Positions 12,001 to 24,600 of a stretch of 64,000 bases of DNA are shown piece by piece. This DNA comes from Litomosoides sigmodontis (Eukaryota; Nematoda; Chromadorea; Rhabditida; Onchocercidae). The position numbers and the translations under genes are program-made. The stretch spans positions 3,196,865 to 3,260,864 of the forward strand of contig OY718806.1 in NCBI GenBank assembly GCA_963070105.1, read 5' to 3'. The notes under the pieces are model-generated. The model was not told the DNA's origin. It saw only the letters and a list, made by a program, of their open reading frames with translations, and made no database searches. Position 1 is the stretch's first letter. The number at the start of each line of letters is the position of its first letter.

Positions 12001-15000
12001 CATTTGGCTGGAACAAACGTTATCAGTGTCGATCTTAACGACAAGGCAACTGTTCAAGTTTAAAACGAATCACCATTTCTTTTCAGAAACTTTAAGAAAT
12101 AACGTGATAAAACTCAATTCATATGGTGCCTTAACTTACTCCTATTATTTCGGACATACACTGATCCTCCAGAAAATCAAATTGTTATAGAAATTTTTTT
12201 TTCATAAATTTCAAAACCCTCTAAATATTGTCGAATTATTTCTCCTTCTCCACATTATCAAATGTTTGCAAAATATTAGAAGAGTAATGGTATCAAATAC
12301 TTCCAAGTAGTCCAATGATTTCATTCTCCATGCTCTTTTTTCCCCTTCAATCCTTCCGATGCATTTCGCTTGGTCTTTTTGCCGAAAAAAGTTGTTAAAA
12401 ATAGCACAAGCCATTTCACTACATATTTCTTAAAATCAATATGCATTTCGCACTGCCTGGTGTATAGGCCATTTTTCATGTATAAAAGGATACCTAGCCA
12501 AGCACACGTACCCACTTACCCACCAATACACACATGCGCACACACACGTACGCAGAAATAAAGGACAAAAAGAGTTGCAACAAAGATGATTCCGCTTATG
12601 AACATGGAAAGAATATTATTCCACGTGCAATTACGAAACATACGCACAACTTTACACTTTCTCATACACCTACTTTTTCGACATAACTTCGATGTCATCC
12701 CTTGCAGTACAATTTGTTTTATTTCTCAAAATGCTTTTCCATATTCATCAGCACCCCTTTCATAGCACATATTTTAGAATGTAAATCAAAAACTTTGCGT
12801 ATGTAAGAATTTGTAAACCAAAATTTTCGTCTTTTATTTTCGGCGACCAGCCTTTATGTACTAAATACAGAGATTGTTTTATTATTATTACTATTATTTA
12901 TTATTACTTTATTATTATTATTATTATTTATTATTATTATATTTATCATTATTATTCTATTTATCGTTATTATTCTATTTATTATTATTCTATTCATCAT
13001 TATTATTCTATTTATCATTATTATTTTATTTATTATTATTATTTTATTTATTATTATTATTTTATTTATTATTATTATTTTATTTATTATTATTATTTTA
13101 TTTATTATTATTATTTTATTTATTATTATTATTTTATTTATTATTATTATTTTATTTATTATTATTATTTTATTTATTATTATTATTTTATTTATTATTA
13201 TTATTTTATTTATTATTATTATTTTATTTATTATTATTATTTTATTTATTATTATTATTTTATTTATTATTATTATTTTATTTATTATTATTATTTTATT
13301 TATTATTATTATTTTATTTATTATTATTATTTTATTTATTATTATTATTTTATTTATTATTATTATTTTATTTATTATTATTATTTTATTTATTATTATT
13401 ATTTTATTTATTATTATTATTTTATTTATTATTATTATTTTATTTATTATTATTATTTTATTTATTATTATTGTTTTATTAATTATTAATTATTAATTAT
13501 TAATTATTAATTATTAATTATTAATTATTAATTATTAATTATTAATTATTAATTATTAATTATTAATTATTAATTATTAATTATTAATTATTAATTATTA
13601 ATTATTAATTATTAATTATTAATTATTAATTATTAATTATTAATTATTAATTATTAATTATTAATTATTAATTATTAATTATTAATTATTAATTATTAAT
13701 TATTAATTATTAATTATTAATTATTAATTAATTATATTATGATGCTATCGTTGTTTTACGACTCGTTCCTTGTGCTATCAAATTTAAATGCATGCAAAAT
13801 CACTTACAGTTCCATCCCACGTTAGGACCGCTAGTAATGAGATGGAATGGAAATAATTCAACTTGGTAGCTTCCCATTTATTTCAAAAGTACCAAAGCAT
13901 CCTAATTTCGTCACAACTAATCGCATCATAAAAAGTTGCAGCAAGCGAGAAGTCTATCCTCCTTGTAACATTAGCAGTGTCTTCAAAAGATGTTTGCCCA
14001 CCTTTTTTTTTAAATTATCCCTTTGAATACGTCTTAGGCGCTGGAGCTTTTGCTACAACAATTGCTCCTCACTTTCTTATGAATTCGTTTACTTTTTCAC
14101 TTAAAAGTGAGTCAATTTTCCCACGCTTTGATAATACATTTCTTTAACTGTGTGAATGGTTGATTCATCCGTGCAAAAAAGAAAGGTAAAAAACATTTCA
14201 AATTAGTTCACAGATTTAATTTCTACATTTAATATTTAAACATTGAAATTTTCGATGTTCACATAACATTATAATCATTAGAAAACAATGAATGCCATAA
14301 TTTCCTGTTCAAAAATAACTTTGTTAAATCGATTCGAATTTTTCTTAATTCGTTTCACTACATCTCATGTCTCAAAGTTGAAAGGACACAACTAATTTTA
14401 CCGGAATTGATGAAACTGTATCGATAAAGTTGCGATAACATCACTTGTTGGGCGAACAATTGGAAGAGTGCGATCAGCAGATGGATAAATTGTGGTAACG
14501 GCGGTGCATGTTGCCACAGCGATTTGACGCATCGCAAAAATGAGCATCGTCCTGAAACAGAGTATTCCACGTAATATTGGTTAACAGTTGTTCATATTGT
14601 ATTCAGACGCGTTTTAACACTATTTAACTTAAGCTTCACATACTCTTCAAATTTCCATTGTTAAGAACAAAATTTATAAGAATCATTAACCATAGCGTAA
14701 CTACCTCTTTTATATCCTTGTGAACTTCGTGTAATTTCAATGATACGATCGATTCGAGCACCAAGTCGATCATTATCGCCAGCAACATTGCCAGATTTGA
14801 ATAGTCCAAATGCCAAAAACAGTAATAAACCAGGTATACATGATGAATACAGTATAATATAAGTATTCAACCAAAGGCTTGGATAGGCTCCATGTGGCCA
14901 TTTCATTTCCGAATATAACCGATAACGCTCGAAACCGAGATAAATTAAGTAGGTTTGTAGAAGTACCATTATTACGGTGTACCATATAGACCAAAGTTGG

Positions 15001-15032
15001 TTTACACGAGCTCGAAATGAGCAAGGCATCAT
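6072..15032 (-). CDS. Tincar-like multi-pass membrane protein
   Basis: Exons read on the minus strand: 15032-14705, 14551-14402, 11539-11390, 11275-10746 (possibly split by a small intron at 11035-10985), 10626-10490, 10296-10206, 9917-9771, 9631-9503, 9400-9273, 9136-9034, 8862-8728, then Ser/Thr/Gln-rich tail exons with approximate limits between 8557 and 7235 and a last exon of about 6546-6072. Phases match through 8728. Family resemblance is clearest at the N-terminus (NQLWSIWYTVIMVLLQTYLI, then YPSLWLN and GNVAGDNDRLG), at SLWQHAPPLPQFIHLL, at ALYMYGYSKYF, and in the late exons (EEKALLLSCIVIDIVFLFAW with LTLKRDWNF, then MYLTDDPIVKKSLL). About eight hydrophobic segments are visible, as in Drosophila Tincar, a multi-pass protein linked to heart and eye development. 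The C-terminal ~350 residues are low-complexity and probably cytoplasmic. The function in this organism is unknown. ATG 15032 and 15029 are both possible starts. Confidence 0.78.
12874..13475. repeat. 18-bp AT-only minisatellite in a Tincar-like intron
   Basis: After an irregular TTATTA-rich lead-in (12874-13020) come about 25 nearly perfect head-to-tail copies of an 18-bp unit (tttattattattatttta). Because 18 is divisible by 3 and the unit has no stop on the plus strand, it produces a 202-codon open frame repeating Leu-Leu-Leu-Leu-Phe-Tyr. That frame is an artefact of the repeat. The array lies in the 2.9-kb intron between exons 14551-14402 and 11539-11390. Confidence 0.97.
13476..13730. repeat. 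7-bp (AATTATT)n tandem array
   Basis: About 35 essentially perfect copies of a 7-bp unit (aattatt) directly abut the 18-bp array. The switch occurs within a few bases at about 13470-13480. Both arrays use only A and T and are built from related ATT-type words, so one may have seeded the other. Confidence 0.97.
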
Positions 15033-15786
15033 AGAAAAAACAATAAATTTACAGATAGAGTAATAAAGTCTTCAGTTGATAATGATAATAATTAATTTTT
15101 ATTGGCCATTTAATTGACTGTATGCATCACAAAACTCCATCACTTCTTTCGTGTCTGACAATGATGCCGAAAATCTATTAATTGCGGTGAACATCTTATT
15201 GAATTCCATCAGCTTTAGTTCATTTCATATAGTATAATTTCCGCAATCCGTTAATAGGTGATGATAGTATTTAATATTCATTCGCAGGAGAAATCAGTTG
15301 TGTTCAACAAATAGGTTATATTAGACCACTTCAAGAAATTGTCATTTTTTAAATTGGTGTATTCAACTAATAATCTGAAAATTTGTTAATATACTCAATG
15401 CAAATTAAGCATTAAAAAACCGACAACTAAGAAATATCCGAAATGGTTTTCAGGAAACGGAATGGAAGAAAAAATAGATAATGGTCAATCATGGCAGCCA
15501 ATCATTTCAACACCAATAATGTTAATAAACTCTGAATCTAACTGACATTCAGTTCTCTCTCATTTGAGCGAATTGCTAAATCGAACTGATCTCACCAGAT
15601 AATTCAACAACCTTCAGCAGCAGCAACAGAGTTATTGTGATTAATTGTATGTTGGAAGGAGGATGGAGCATAAAAGACAAGAGCAAGCAATTTATTGAAA
15701 TGTATAAATAATTAATTAAGGGGATGAGTGATTGTTGCAACAAAAAATTCAACAGGTGTTGGTACAGTGGGAAGATGTGAAGTGTG

Positions 15787-15967
<181 letters not shown>

Positions 15968-16129
15968 TTTGCAAAATAATAAACGTATAACGAAAAGGGA
16001 AAATATAAAGAAAGGTATTAGGAGAAGTTGCAGTTTGCAACGCAACAAACTTGCGTATGTCATTCTGCATCGTATGCATTTGTAAAGAAAACTTTCAGCT
16101 TAAACAAAGCATAAAGGAATAACAGTAAA

Positions 16130-16660
16130 TGTGAGGGACGAAAAAGGGTGGAAAACATTTAGAGAAGCGGTGAGAGTGAAGTGGCCAGAGCTTTGCACTG
16201 TTGCTAACACAAGGGAGCTTATCGCATGAGCGATTTGGCGAGAAGGCGATTGCGTTTGAGGGAGAATAAGGCTCGAGATGTCCGAGAACAGGAAAAAGGA
16301 GTGTGCGCTCGGCTAAGGCTGCTTTTGCTAGTAGCAGCAAAGGAGATGGAAGCGCTTGGTGCGGAGATCTGTTTGGGTCGACACACCGATCGCCTGTCCC
16401 GTTCTATTCCTCATCCTACTACCCTACACATTCTTCCTCACCAACTAACTCATCAACCCTCCTGAATACAAGTCGAAACTGAACACTGGAGGCGAGCGAG
16501 TTAAGAGTACTTATTGCTACCACTGACGTTCTCGTTCTTCCCCGCCGGGAAACGGTGATGGCGACAGAGTGGACATGGGTTGTCCCCTGGCAACGACCGT
16601 CACCCTTACACCATAAACGAGCAACACTTGACCCTCAAAAGCGCTCCTTCCATCTGTTTC
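16130..16660. promoter_or_regulatory. GC-richer island upstream of the Tincar-like gene
   Basis: This roughly 0.5-kb stretch is visibly richer in G, C and CpG than its surroundings, for example ccccgccgggaaacgg near 16540. It lies 1.1-1.6 kb upstream of the minus-strand Tincar-like start. It could be that gene's promoter or 5' UTR exon, or part of an unrecognised non-coding RNA. The 79-codon plus-strand frame inside it (16226-16465) is Arg-rich and low in complexity and is not called as a gene. Confidence 0.3.
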
Positions 16661-19195
16661 TTTCATACACTGCAAACGATACGATTCACCTAATTAGTCA
16701 ATGATGATAGTTGGTTGCCAGGGATATAAAGTAGTGGTCAAGAATGCATGGTAAATGGACGATTATTATCAGTAACGCAGATAACCAATACCTGTCATCA
16801 TTTAATTTCCCAAGCAATCTTTAACAAATTTCCTTGTAAATTATCGCAAGTGAAAACGCTCATTGAGGAAAACGTGCAATGTCATTTGAATTTAAAAAAT
16901 GGCATTCACACAGCTTTCTTATAATATAAAAATAATTCTCCGCCACATGGAACGTGATCATTCGTGACAGTAAACCTCATCTTTCACAATATTGAGTTAA
17001 ATCAATCTCCACATATTACTCATTGCTTGTGTCTGACTTTCTTGAATGAATTTAACCTTGATATGCTCACGCATAGATGAATGAGGCTTTCAGATCTAAC
17101 TTGAAGAACCGAATTTTTTGCCTACAATAGAAGGAGCGAAGTATTACGCAATCTTCAACAAACACATTCAATGCATACAACTTATAGCGTAAAGTGATTC
17201 AGGTTTTTCACAAATTGTCCAGCGCTAACTGCATTTCTAACTTTCGAAAAAAATATGCTACATAAATTTCCAAAATGCTCTGGTTAATTGACATCCTGTT
17301 GTATGCTTGCTGTGGAGCAGTTCGCAAAATAACTTTATAAGTTTTTTAAAAACAAAAACACCGTTACGAAAATGTATCCGTCAAAAAATAGTTCGGAAAT
17401 TTGTTAAAAAGAAACGTTCGAAACTTAGATAGGAAAAGTCAAGGACTCTCCTAGATTGACGAGTAAATCTTCATCATGCAATCAATGTTCGCTGTTAAAT
17501 TTTCAATGGCACTTCAGTTAACATCAGTATTGTCAGATATTGTAGCAGAAAAAAAAGCAAAATGAAAGCAAGCAAACAGTAAAAAATTTGAAAGCAAAAC
17601 AATAAGCACAAGTTGTAGGAACAGGTGGAGTCCAGTTAATTTCAATGTTGCACTCAGCTCTTTAACTTTGATTATCGCATATAGCAAAAACGGACTGATT
17701 GATGCAACTGTCACTCGTTGGTGAAGCGCATCTGTCATAAAACAAATATTCCGCTATGAACTTCCACGTTTTTCTTTCTCTCCTGGCACACTTACACCCT
17801 ATGCTAATACCTGTCAGAAAGAGCTGGAAGAATTGTCTGTGTGAAATGAAACTTCGCTACACATGGAAAGCTATAACGAGATGCTAATTTATGTTGGTAC
17901 GAGTGAACTGTTTTATAGCTGAAGTAATACCTGTCTTTTTATGCTCGTAATTATTTTTGATATTGTCCAGAATATCCGATATTTGCACTTATCAGCAACG
18001 TACTTCGCATAAGCAAATAATCTTCAATCTTGGTAATAAAGCCGATTTCCGAAAAAAAAACTCACCAACTTCGCTGATAGAAAGTGTTCATCAATTCATG
18101 ATATGCTTTTTGAAAAAAGAAAGATCACACGGTTATCGTATAAAATTTCATTACACTACTTTCGACTCCTACTGATTTTACATTAACTTCTAGGAATGGT
18201 AGACTTTGCTGATTAATACTTCCGTCTCGAGTATTTCCTTTTTTTCCTTTTGTTGTTAACGAGCTAGTTGAGTGCTCGTTTACACATATTTCTGAATATT
18301 ATTCCCTCCAAATAAATATTCCTATGCAAGTATTTAAATAAAAATTGAGAAAATACTTTTCGATCATGGGACCAACCTGTTTAAAATAGGTTTATACTAC
18401 CTATTCCACTAGATACCACTGGTGAAACGAGCAAAACTTACGCAAAAAAAAACATTGCTTCCGCTACTAGTTGCTACTTAGGTTTTAACATACCTTTGGA
18501 TATATATCTAAAAAAACGCAGAGGTTAAATGCGTGAGGTACGCTAGACAAACTAAATATGAATTTGGAGCAGAAAATAGTAGGGGCGAAAAACACTGCTT
18601 GCAGTGTTCGTAGTGCTTCGAAAAACCAATTTTTTGAAATACATTCCCAACAGTTTGACTCAGTGATTGATTTCATTTCGTTTGATTGAGCAACATATAA
18701 ATTAACATGAAGATAGCACTATAACCATCGATCTGGTTGGAGAAGCAAATTATTTCTTCTGCATTACGCTAATAAATTGCTTCATGAACCCTACTGCAAA
18801 TTGTTGAAATGAATAATGAGAAAATGATTACCAACCAACAAATTATGTCTAAATGAAATTAGGAAGTTGCAGCGAAACAAAATGCCACTAATCCTGAAGA
18901 TTTCACCCTTATCCGCAAGTAATATCAACTAAAAAAGTGATCGATGAATTAAAATATGCCATGATGGATGATGAAAAAAACACTGCGATATTTATTGATG
19001 CAATGCATCTTGTTGACAAGCCCAACTTGCTGATCCATGCCTTATCAATATTTTGTTTCTGAATAATTCGATTACCCCTCTGTAGAATGTTGTTTAAACG
19101 GACAGTTATAAATGAAACGAAATTACAGAGATCGAAATTGCATTCGTTTTCGTTTCATGTCTTAACTGCAAAATTAACAAGTATTTAATATATAC

Positions 19196-19372
19196 AGTTA
19201 TATAATATATATTTATATAGTATATATTTATACAGTATATATTTGTATAGTATATATTTATATAATATATATTTATATAATACATATTTATACAATATAT
19301 ATTTACTTATACAATATATATATATATTTATACAATATATATATATATAATATACATTTATATATTTATTTA
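19196..19372. repeat. Degenerate AT tandem block
   Basis: Repeated variants of tatatatttatata(c/g) recur with a period of about 16-18 bp, then pass into simple TA runs. The copies are imperfect. Confidence 0.85.
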
Positions 19373-20015
19373 GTATTTATACATGTACTGAACAAGATTA
19401 TATTATGTAAATTGCATAAACGTATTTAATCATAAATGGAACCTTCATCAGGTTTCAAGTGTAAGTGAGCAAAGCGGCGAAGAATATTAGTGCTATTATT
19501 GCCATACAATTTCCAATAGTCGATGAGTGAAACCTCACAGCCTACCTGCAAACCTTTCCAGCCTAAAAATGTTCCGATATTTCTTACCAAGCAAACCCTC
19601 AATGAATCAAGCATTAGGTGCTCAGGCTTGAAACATTTCAAAAAATAGCTTCAACTACCATGCAGTCAAAGGAAAATCAGTGTTAGCAAATCTCAAAATT
19701 CTAGAACGCTCTATTATGCACTCCACACCAAAAGTGAATTAAGGAATTTGCAGTGCTCCTAACAAAAAACTGATCACAAACTTTTTATTAATCCAGCAAA
19801 ATTAGAGATCAAAAGCCCAACATTTTTAGACAACAAACAATATAATAATACGATATAAATAATATAAAATAAAATAAGACGATACAAAAAACACCTGAAT
19901 TTTGGACAATATTAATATTAGAAGAATAAAATATTAGTATTAAAAACACAGGAATAAGTAATTAGAGGCAAACTAGAAACAGTAATATTTTAAGTGGTAC
20001 ATCACGATGTGTTCA

Positions 20016-20358
20016 ACCCTTCTGTGATTGATGACTAGAAGATGTCATTTATAAAAATATATAGTTAAAATAATGGAATAAATAATAGAAATACGACGCC
20101 GGTGCTTAAAAGCTTAGCAGATAAATAGATGCATGGGCTCCAAAAGCCTAAAATGTTATCGGTATATTTAAAAGTGTAAATTTCAATCATAATCCAGATA
20201 AGTCACAACCCTCCCCATGATTGATGACTTGAAGACATCGCTTGCAAAAATAGCATCATATAGTCAAAATAAAGGAATAAGAAACACAAATACTCACTCA
20301 GAAACTTGAGAGATAAATAGATGTACAAACTTCAAAAGCCTGAAATGTTTTTTATGCA
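20016..20358. repeat. Diverged tandem duplication, period about 190 bp
   Basis: Segment 20016-20165 and segment 20207-20358 share an ordered series of matches: 'tgattgatgact', 'gaagatgtc / gaagacatc', 'gtcaaaata / gttaaaata' next to 'ggaataa', 'agataaatagatg', then 'caaaagcct(a/g)aaatgtt'. Spacing between blocks is nearly equal, so this is an old duplication and not chance. Neither copy is coding. Confidence 0.75.
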
Positions 20359-20475
20359 TGGATCCTTTCATATGGTAGTGTCCTTAAAAAACCAAACTTC
20401 AATTATAACTTCGATGAATCATTCAGGCTTTTATGAGATAAACATATCCATTGTTTAAAAAAAATCCGTATGACC

Positions 20476-20635
20476 AATTTTATAATGGTTCACATACAAT
20501 CGGAAAAGCAAATACACAATGCTCACAAAGAATTTGAAAGATTTTGTAGCTTTGTCACTCCACAGTTCTCACCCATCCCTAAGACACTGATATCTTCCAT
20601 CGTGAACCATTATAAAACCATGTGAACAACCATTA
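20476..20635. repeat. Small inverted-repeat element
   Basis: The arm ttttataatggttcac (20478-20493) is matched by its exact reverse complement gtgaaccattataaaa (20602-20617). A third partial arm (accattataaaatt, about 20629-20642) follows. The spacer is about 108 bp. The arrangement resembles a short MITE-like element; no target-site duplication was identified. Confidence 0.6.
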
Positions 20636-21680
20636 TAAAATTAAATATAAATAAATAGAACTTTGTAAATACGAATAAATATTAGAAAATAAAGAAAGTT
20701 CAAATATATTGCAGCAAAAGGAGAGACGATAGCTACGGTTTCAACTTGCAAGAACATCATATAGAAAACTCAGGACTAAATGTGAAATTAATTGCCGACA
20801 TTGCCTATTGAAGAAAGACTGCAAAAAAATTGCAAGGCAGTTTTTTAACAGCGATCCTGATTGACAGCGCGTCATATCCATGAAATGCTTTAACCCTGAA
20901 AAAATTTCACTAAATAACTTATTTCTCAAGAATATTTCTAATGCCTTCATTTTTATCAGCATTTGAATTTTCGCATTTCATTAGTGAAAAAAATAATTTA
21001 TTATTGGGTCAATAAACCTGTGAACGAACTACTAAATATATATGACCAATACGCTTGTCTAACTAAAACCTGACGCCCTCTGCTCAATACCCAAACTTTC
21101 CCTAATAAGGAATTAGTTCAGTAAACACCAAAATCGAATTACGTGAGAACTCTAGTTAACAAAAGATGCCTCATGGAAGGACACTGGGAGAAAATTTGTT
21201 TCTGTACTTGATCGGGCAAAACATTTGGGCAAACAAAACTCACATGTACTTCGAGAACATCAAGGGAATGCGAAAAATTGGCCCAGCTAGAAAAGTGCTC
21301 ATTTTCGAAATAATAAAATAATGGCAAAGTTTCTGATGAAAGTTTGCACTGATCTCATTCATTTCTGACTTAAAGTTGACAAATAATGATGTGTAGTAAA
21401 GCTGAAGTGATAAAATCACAACTAAGTTTACCGTTTTGTGAAAAGTGAAATCTATGAGCATAAAATTTATTCGGCAAATGATAACCACTTTGGTGGTTGT
21501 GTGGCACGAGGAGTTGTCAGATATTTCGAGCAATCAGGTTCACGCTGGCGTCGATTTGCTAAATTCTGTAGAAAACAAGTGTCGAAAACAAAGAAGAAAA
21601 AACATTTTATCATACTGACATGACAGACATTACCTAATGAAACAGATGAGTGCATCAACAAACATGATTTTACAATCATG

Positions 21681-24600
21681 CTAAATTTTCTCACTTGGTA
21701 ACATCTGTCAAACAAAACTTTCAAAATGAAATCACTTACTCGGCTGGGCTCATCCACTGAACAACTACTGCTTCGCCTTTCTTTACCAGCAGAATCGTTC
21801 ATGAATTTTTTAAACATATCCTGAAATAAAAAAGTAAGAAAGCAATAAGGAAATACAAATTCATAATGAAATGGTAAAAATCAAACTTCGTTATCAGAAT
21901 TGGGCTCTAGCGATGATAACCGCGCTACAGATGAACTCCTTAAGATTGAAATTTTTGGTCCATGCACTGGTTCTTTCTGCCAAGACGGAGGCTCTCGTTT
22001 TGCATTAGAAGCTGCAGATTCCAGTCGTGCGCGTGTACTGAAAAGCAAATAAAATTTATCTTTAGAAAGGCAACAAAATAAAATCTGATTACGATTGCAC
22101 TTACGAGTACACCACATGTCGAACATCTGTGCTTGGGTCGTAATTATCTTTTAAACGCATCGTTAAGTCATACACTTCATCCGTATCCAATGCCTCTTTT
22201 TCATGTAAAGCAGTGAGATGAAATACCCACGCATTTTGAAAATTATTTTGCAAGATATCTTGTCGATGTTTTTGAAGGAAAAGTCGCTGAAAATATCCCA
22301 AATGTTAATAAATATATCAAGCTATGCAAAATAATTTACATAGAGAAAAAAATTCTAATTAAAAGCGTTGAAAATAGGTACGTACGCAAGTACGATATGT
22401 GTGGCATCGACCAAGTGGCTTGTGATTAAGATTGAGAAGAAAAATACTCCACAACGACATAAAGTCCTTTTCAATACGTGACAAATCAAGAAAATCTTCA
22501 ATTTGCTAAAAACAAATAAATATCGAGCAAAACATCTGTATGCCCATGCATTAAAATATGATTCCAGTAAATCCCGCATAAAATCGCATAAAAACAGATG
22601 CGACACTTACTCTAATGATGAATTCACGCAGCCATTCCTGGTCCGTTTGCTTCGTTGATATCTGCGTACATTTCATTAAAGGATGTCTGCTACGGAATCC
22701 AAAATATGCTCTAGAATTTGCAGCCTAATGAAAATTGTAAAATGAAGTAGTTTGTCAATGACAGAACTACAGAGTTTAACTCACACCATAAACAGTATTT
22801 AACGAAAATTAATATGAAAAACTTACGCATTATTTCCCCTTGTAGCACGCCTCTCTCGATCAGCTTGCATAAAAAAAACGCTAAGGTCTTTTGGCATTTT
22901 ACGAATCGCTTGTGCTTCAGCTCTGAAACAAAGATGAAACTGCACAGCTGTTTTAGACATCAAAAAGAATGTCATGATAAGGTAAAAAACTAACTTCTAG
23001 ACAGTTTTTGTGGAGTAAAAAAACTAACTTGTGGACAATATAAGTTAGTCGATCGCTGGGAATACAATGCTGCGGTATAACTCTATTACGAGAAGTCGCA
23101 TACTGCCGAACCAAAGGACCTTCGTATGAGCCATCAAAATGCTTGCGCACAAACACATCAATGAAAACTGGTGCACTGTTGTTTATGACAGCCGTCTGCC
23201 GTGCATCACCCTGCATAAGATTTTAAATTAATCCATAAAAATATTGAGAACACCAATTCAAAATGCAATTTTTTTCAAGCTATGCATAATTTCAAAGAAG
23301 GACGACACATGATGCCTAACCATATTTTTAAAATGTACACAATAAGACACCTCAACAACCTTATTTTAAGAATACCTACAAAAAATTTGTAAAAAACGTA
23401 CTCTGTATACTATATCAAGTCGTGGATAACTTGTTCTCATATGAAGCAACAGAGCAAACATATCAGGAAATGTTCCTAGGCAGAAAAAACACTTGTTGGC
23501 TGGAGACACAAAGCGTGTGATGACACCATTACCATCTGGTTCCGGATATCCTTCATAATGTAGTTCGGGAACTGTAACCTAAAAATAACATATTTCTTAT
23601 CTATCAGTATAGAATATGAATTAAAAACTAAATTCACAAAAAATGTGTTGGATGTCTAAAAATCGTTACTTTATCATCTGGAGCAACAGATTTTGGTGGC
23701 ACAATTTTAGAACATTTCTCAAATTTGGATGCTAAACTGTCAACCATAGCAGCCAAAGGCTTGTCCCGACGCGGAACATCCAAGCGATATTTGTTTGGTA
23801 AAGATGAAATTGATTTCTGTGAGGATTTAGGTGAAGTAAGAGGTTTGGAAAATAATCGTCCATTTAAAACTTTTCCTGGAGAAACTTCTTTCAACGGAGA
23901 ACAGTGTCCTAAAACTGTTTCACATGTATACGGGATGTTTCTTAAAAATGAAATAATAACTACTCCTTAACTCCAAAAAAAAACTGACTTCTAACACCAT
24001 TTGAAGCAGTTTCAACGTTAGCATTTGAATTCAACAGCTCACTTTTTACCAAATCTGACGAAGCTTCGGAACAGAGTAGATGCTTGCTCTCCGGAAAACT
24101 AGTATTCGATTCATCATTGTATCGCGTAATAAAGCGATAGCTGAAAAAATAGAACAAGACAAAATACAAATCCATATAACATAAAGATACAACCCACCTA
24201 CTGAAAACAGAAACACAGTATACCATATTTGCTTAGGGAATTCCAACGACATTTCTCGCTTGAACCGTGACTTCATGTATTCCTCAAAACCCTGAAAGAT
24301 AAATGAATTAAAAAGAGCACGAAAGTTTTCTGCATAACCAATTTAATTAGAAATAAACGAAAAATTTTTAATAGAACAAAATGAACTACACTGTCATCTC
24401 TTCGAATTCCAGTCTCTGCTGATGCCACGCTTTGCGTGGATTCCTTTGCAGACATCTCACTAGTGTAACGAGAATGATCGACACAATTTATTGAACCACA
24501 AGTGGAAAAACCTAAATTTACTTCTGCTAACATGATTCTATCTCTTTAAAACAAAAAAGATTTCGCCAAATTATAGAAAATGGTGCTATTAAAATCAAGC

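Noticed and set aside
16226..16465. 79-codon Arg/Leu-rich frame in the GC-richer island
   Set aside because: Base composition alone explains the frame; no domain, signal or splice evidence.
17514..17738. 74-codon hydrophobic minus-strand frame
   Set aside because: No splice partners, no family resemblance and location in a gene-poor, AT-rich region.
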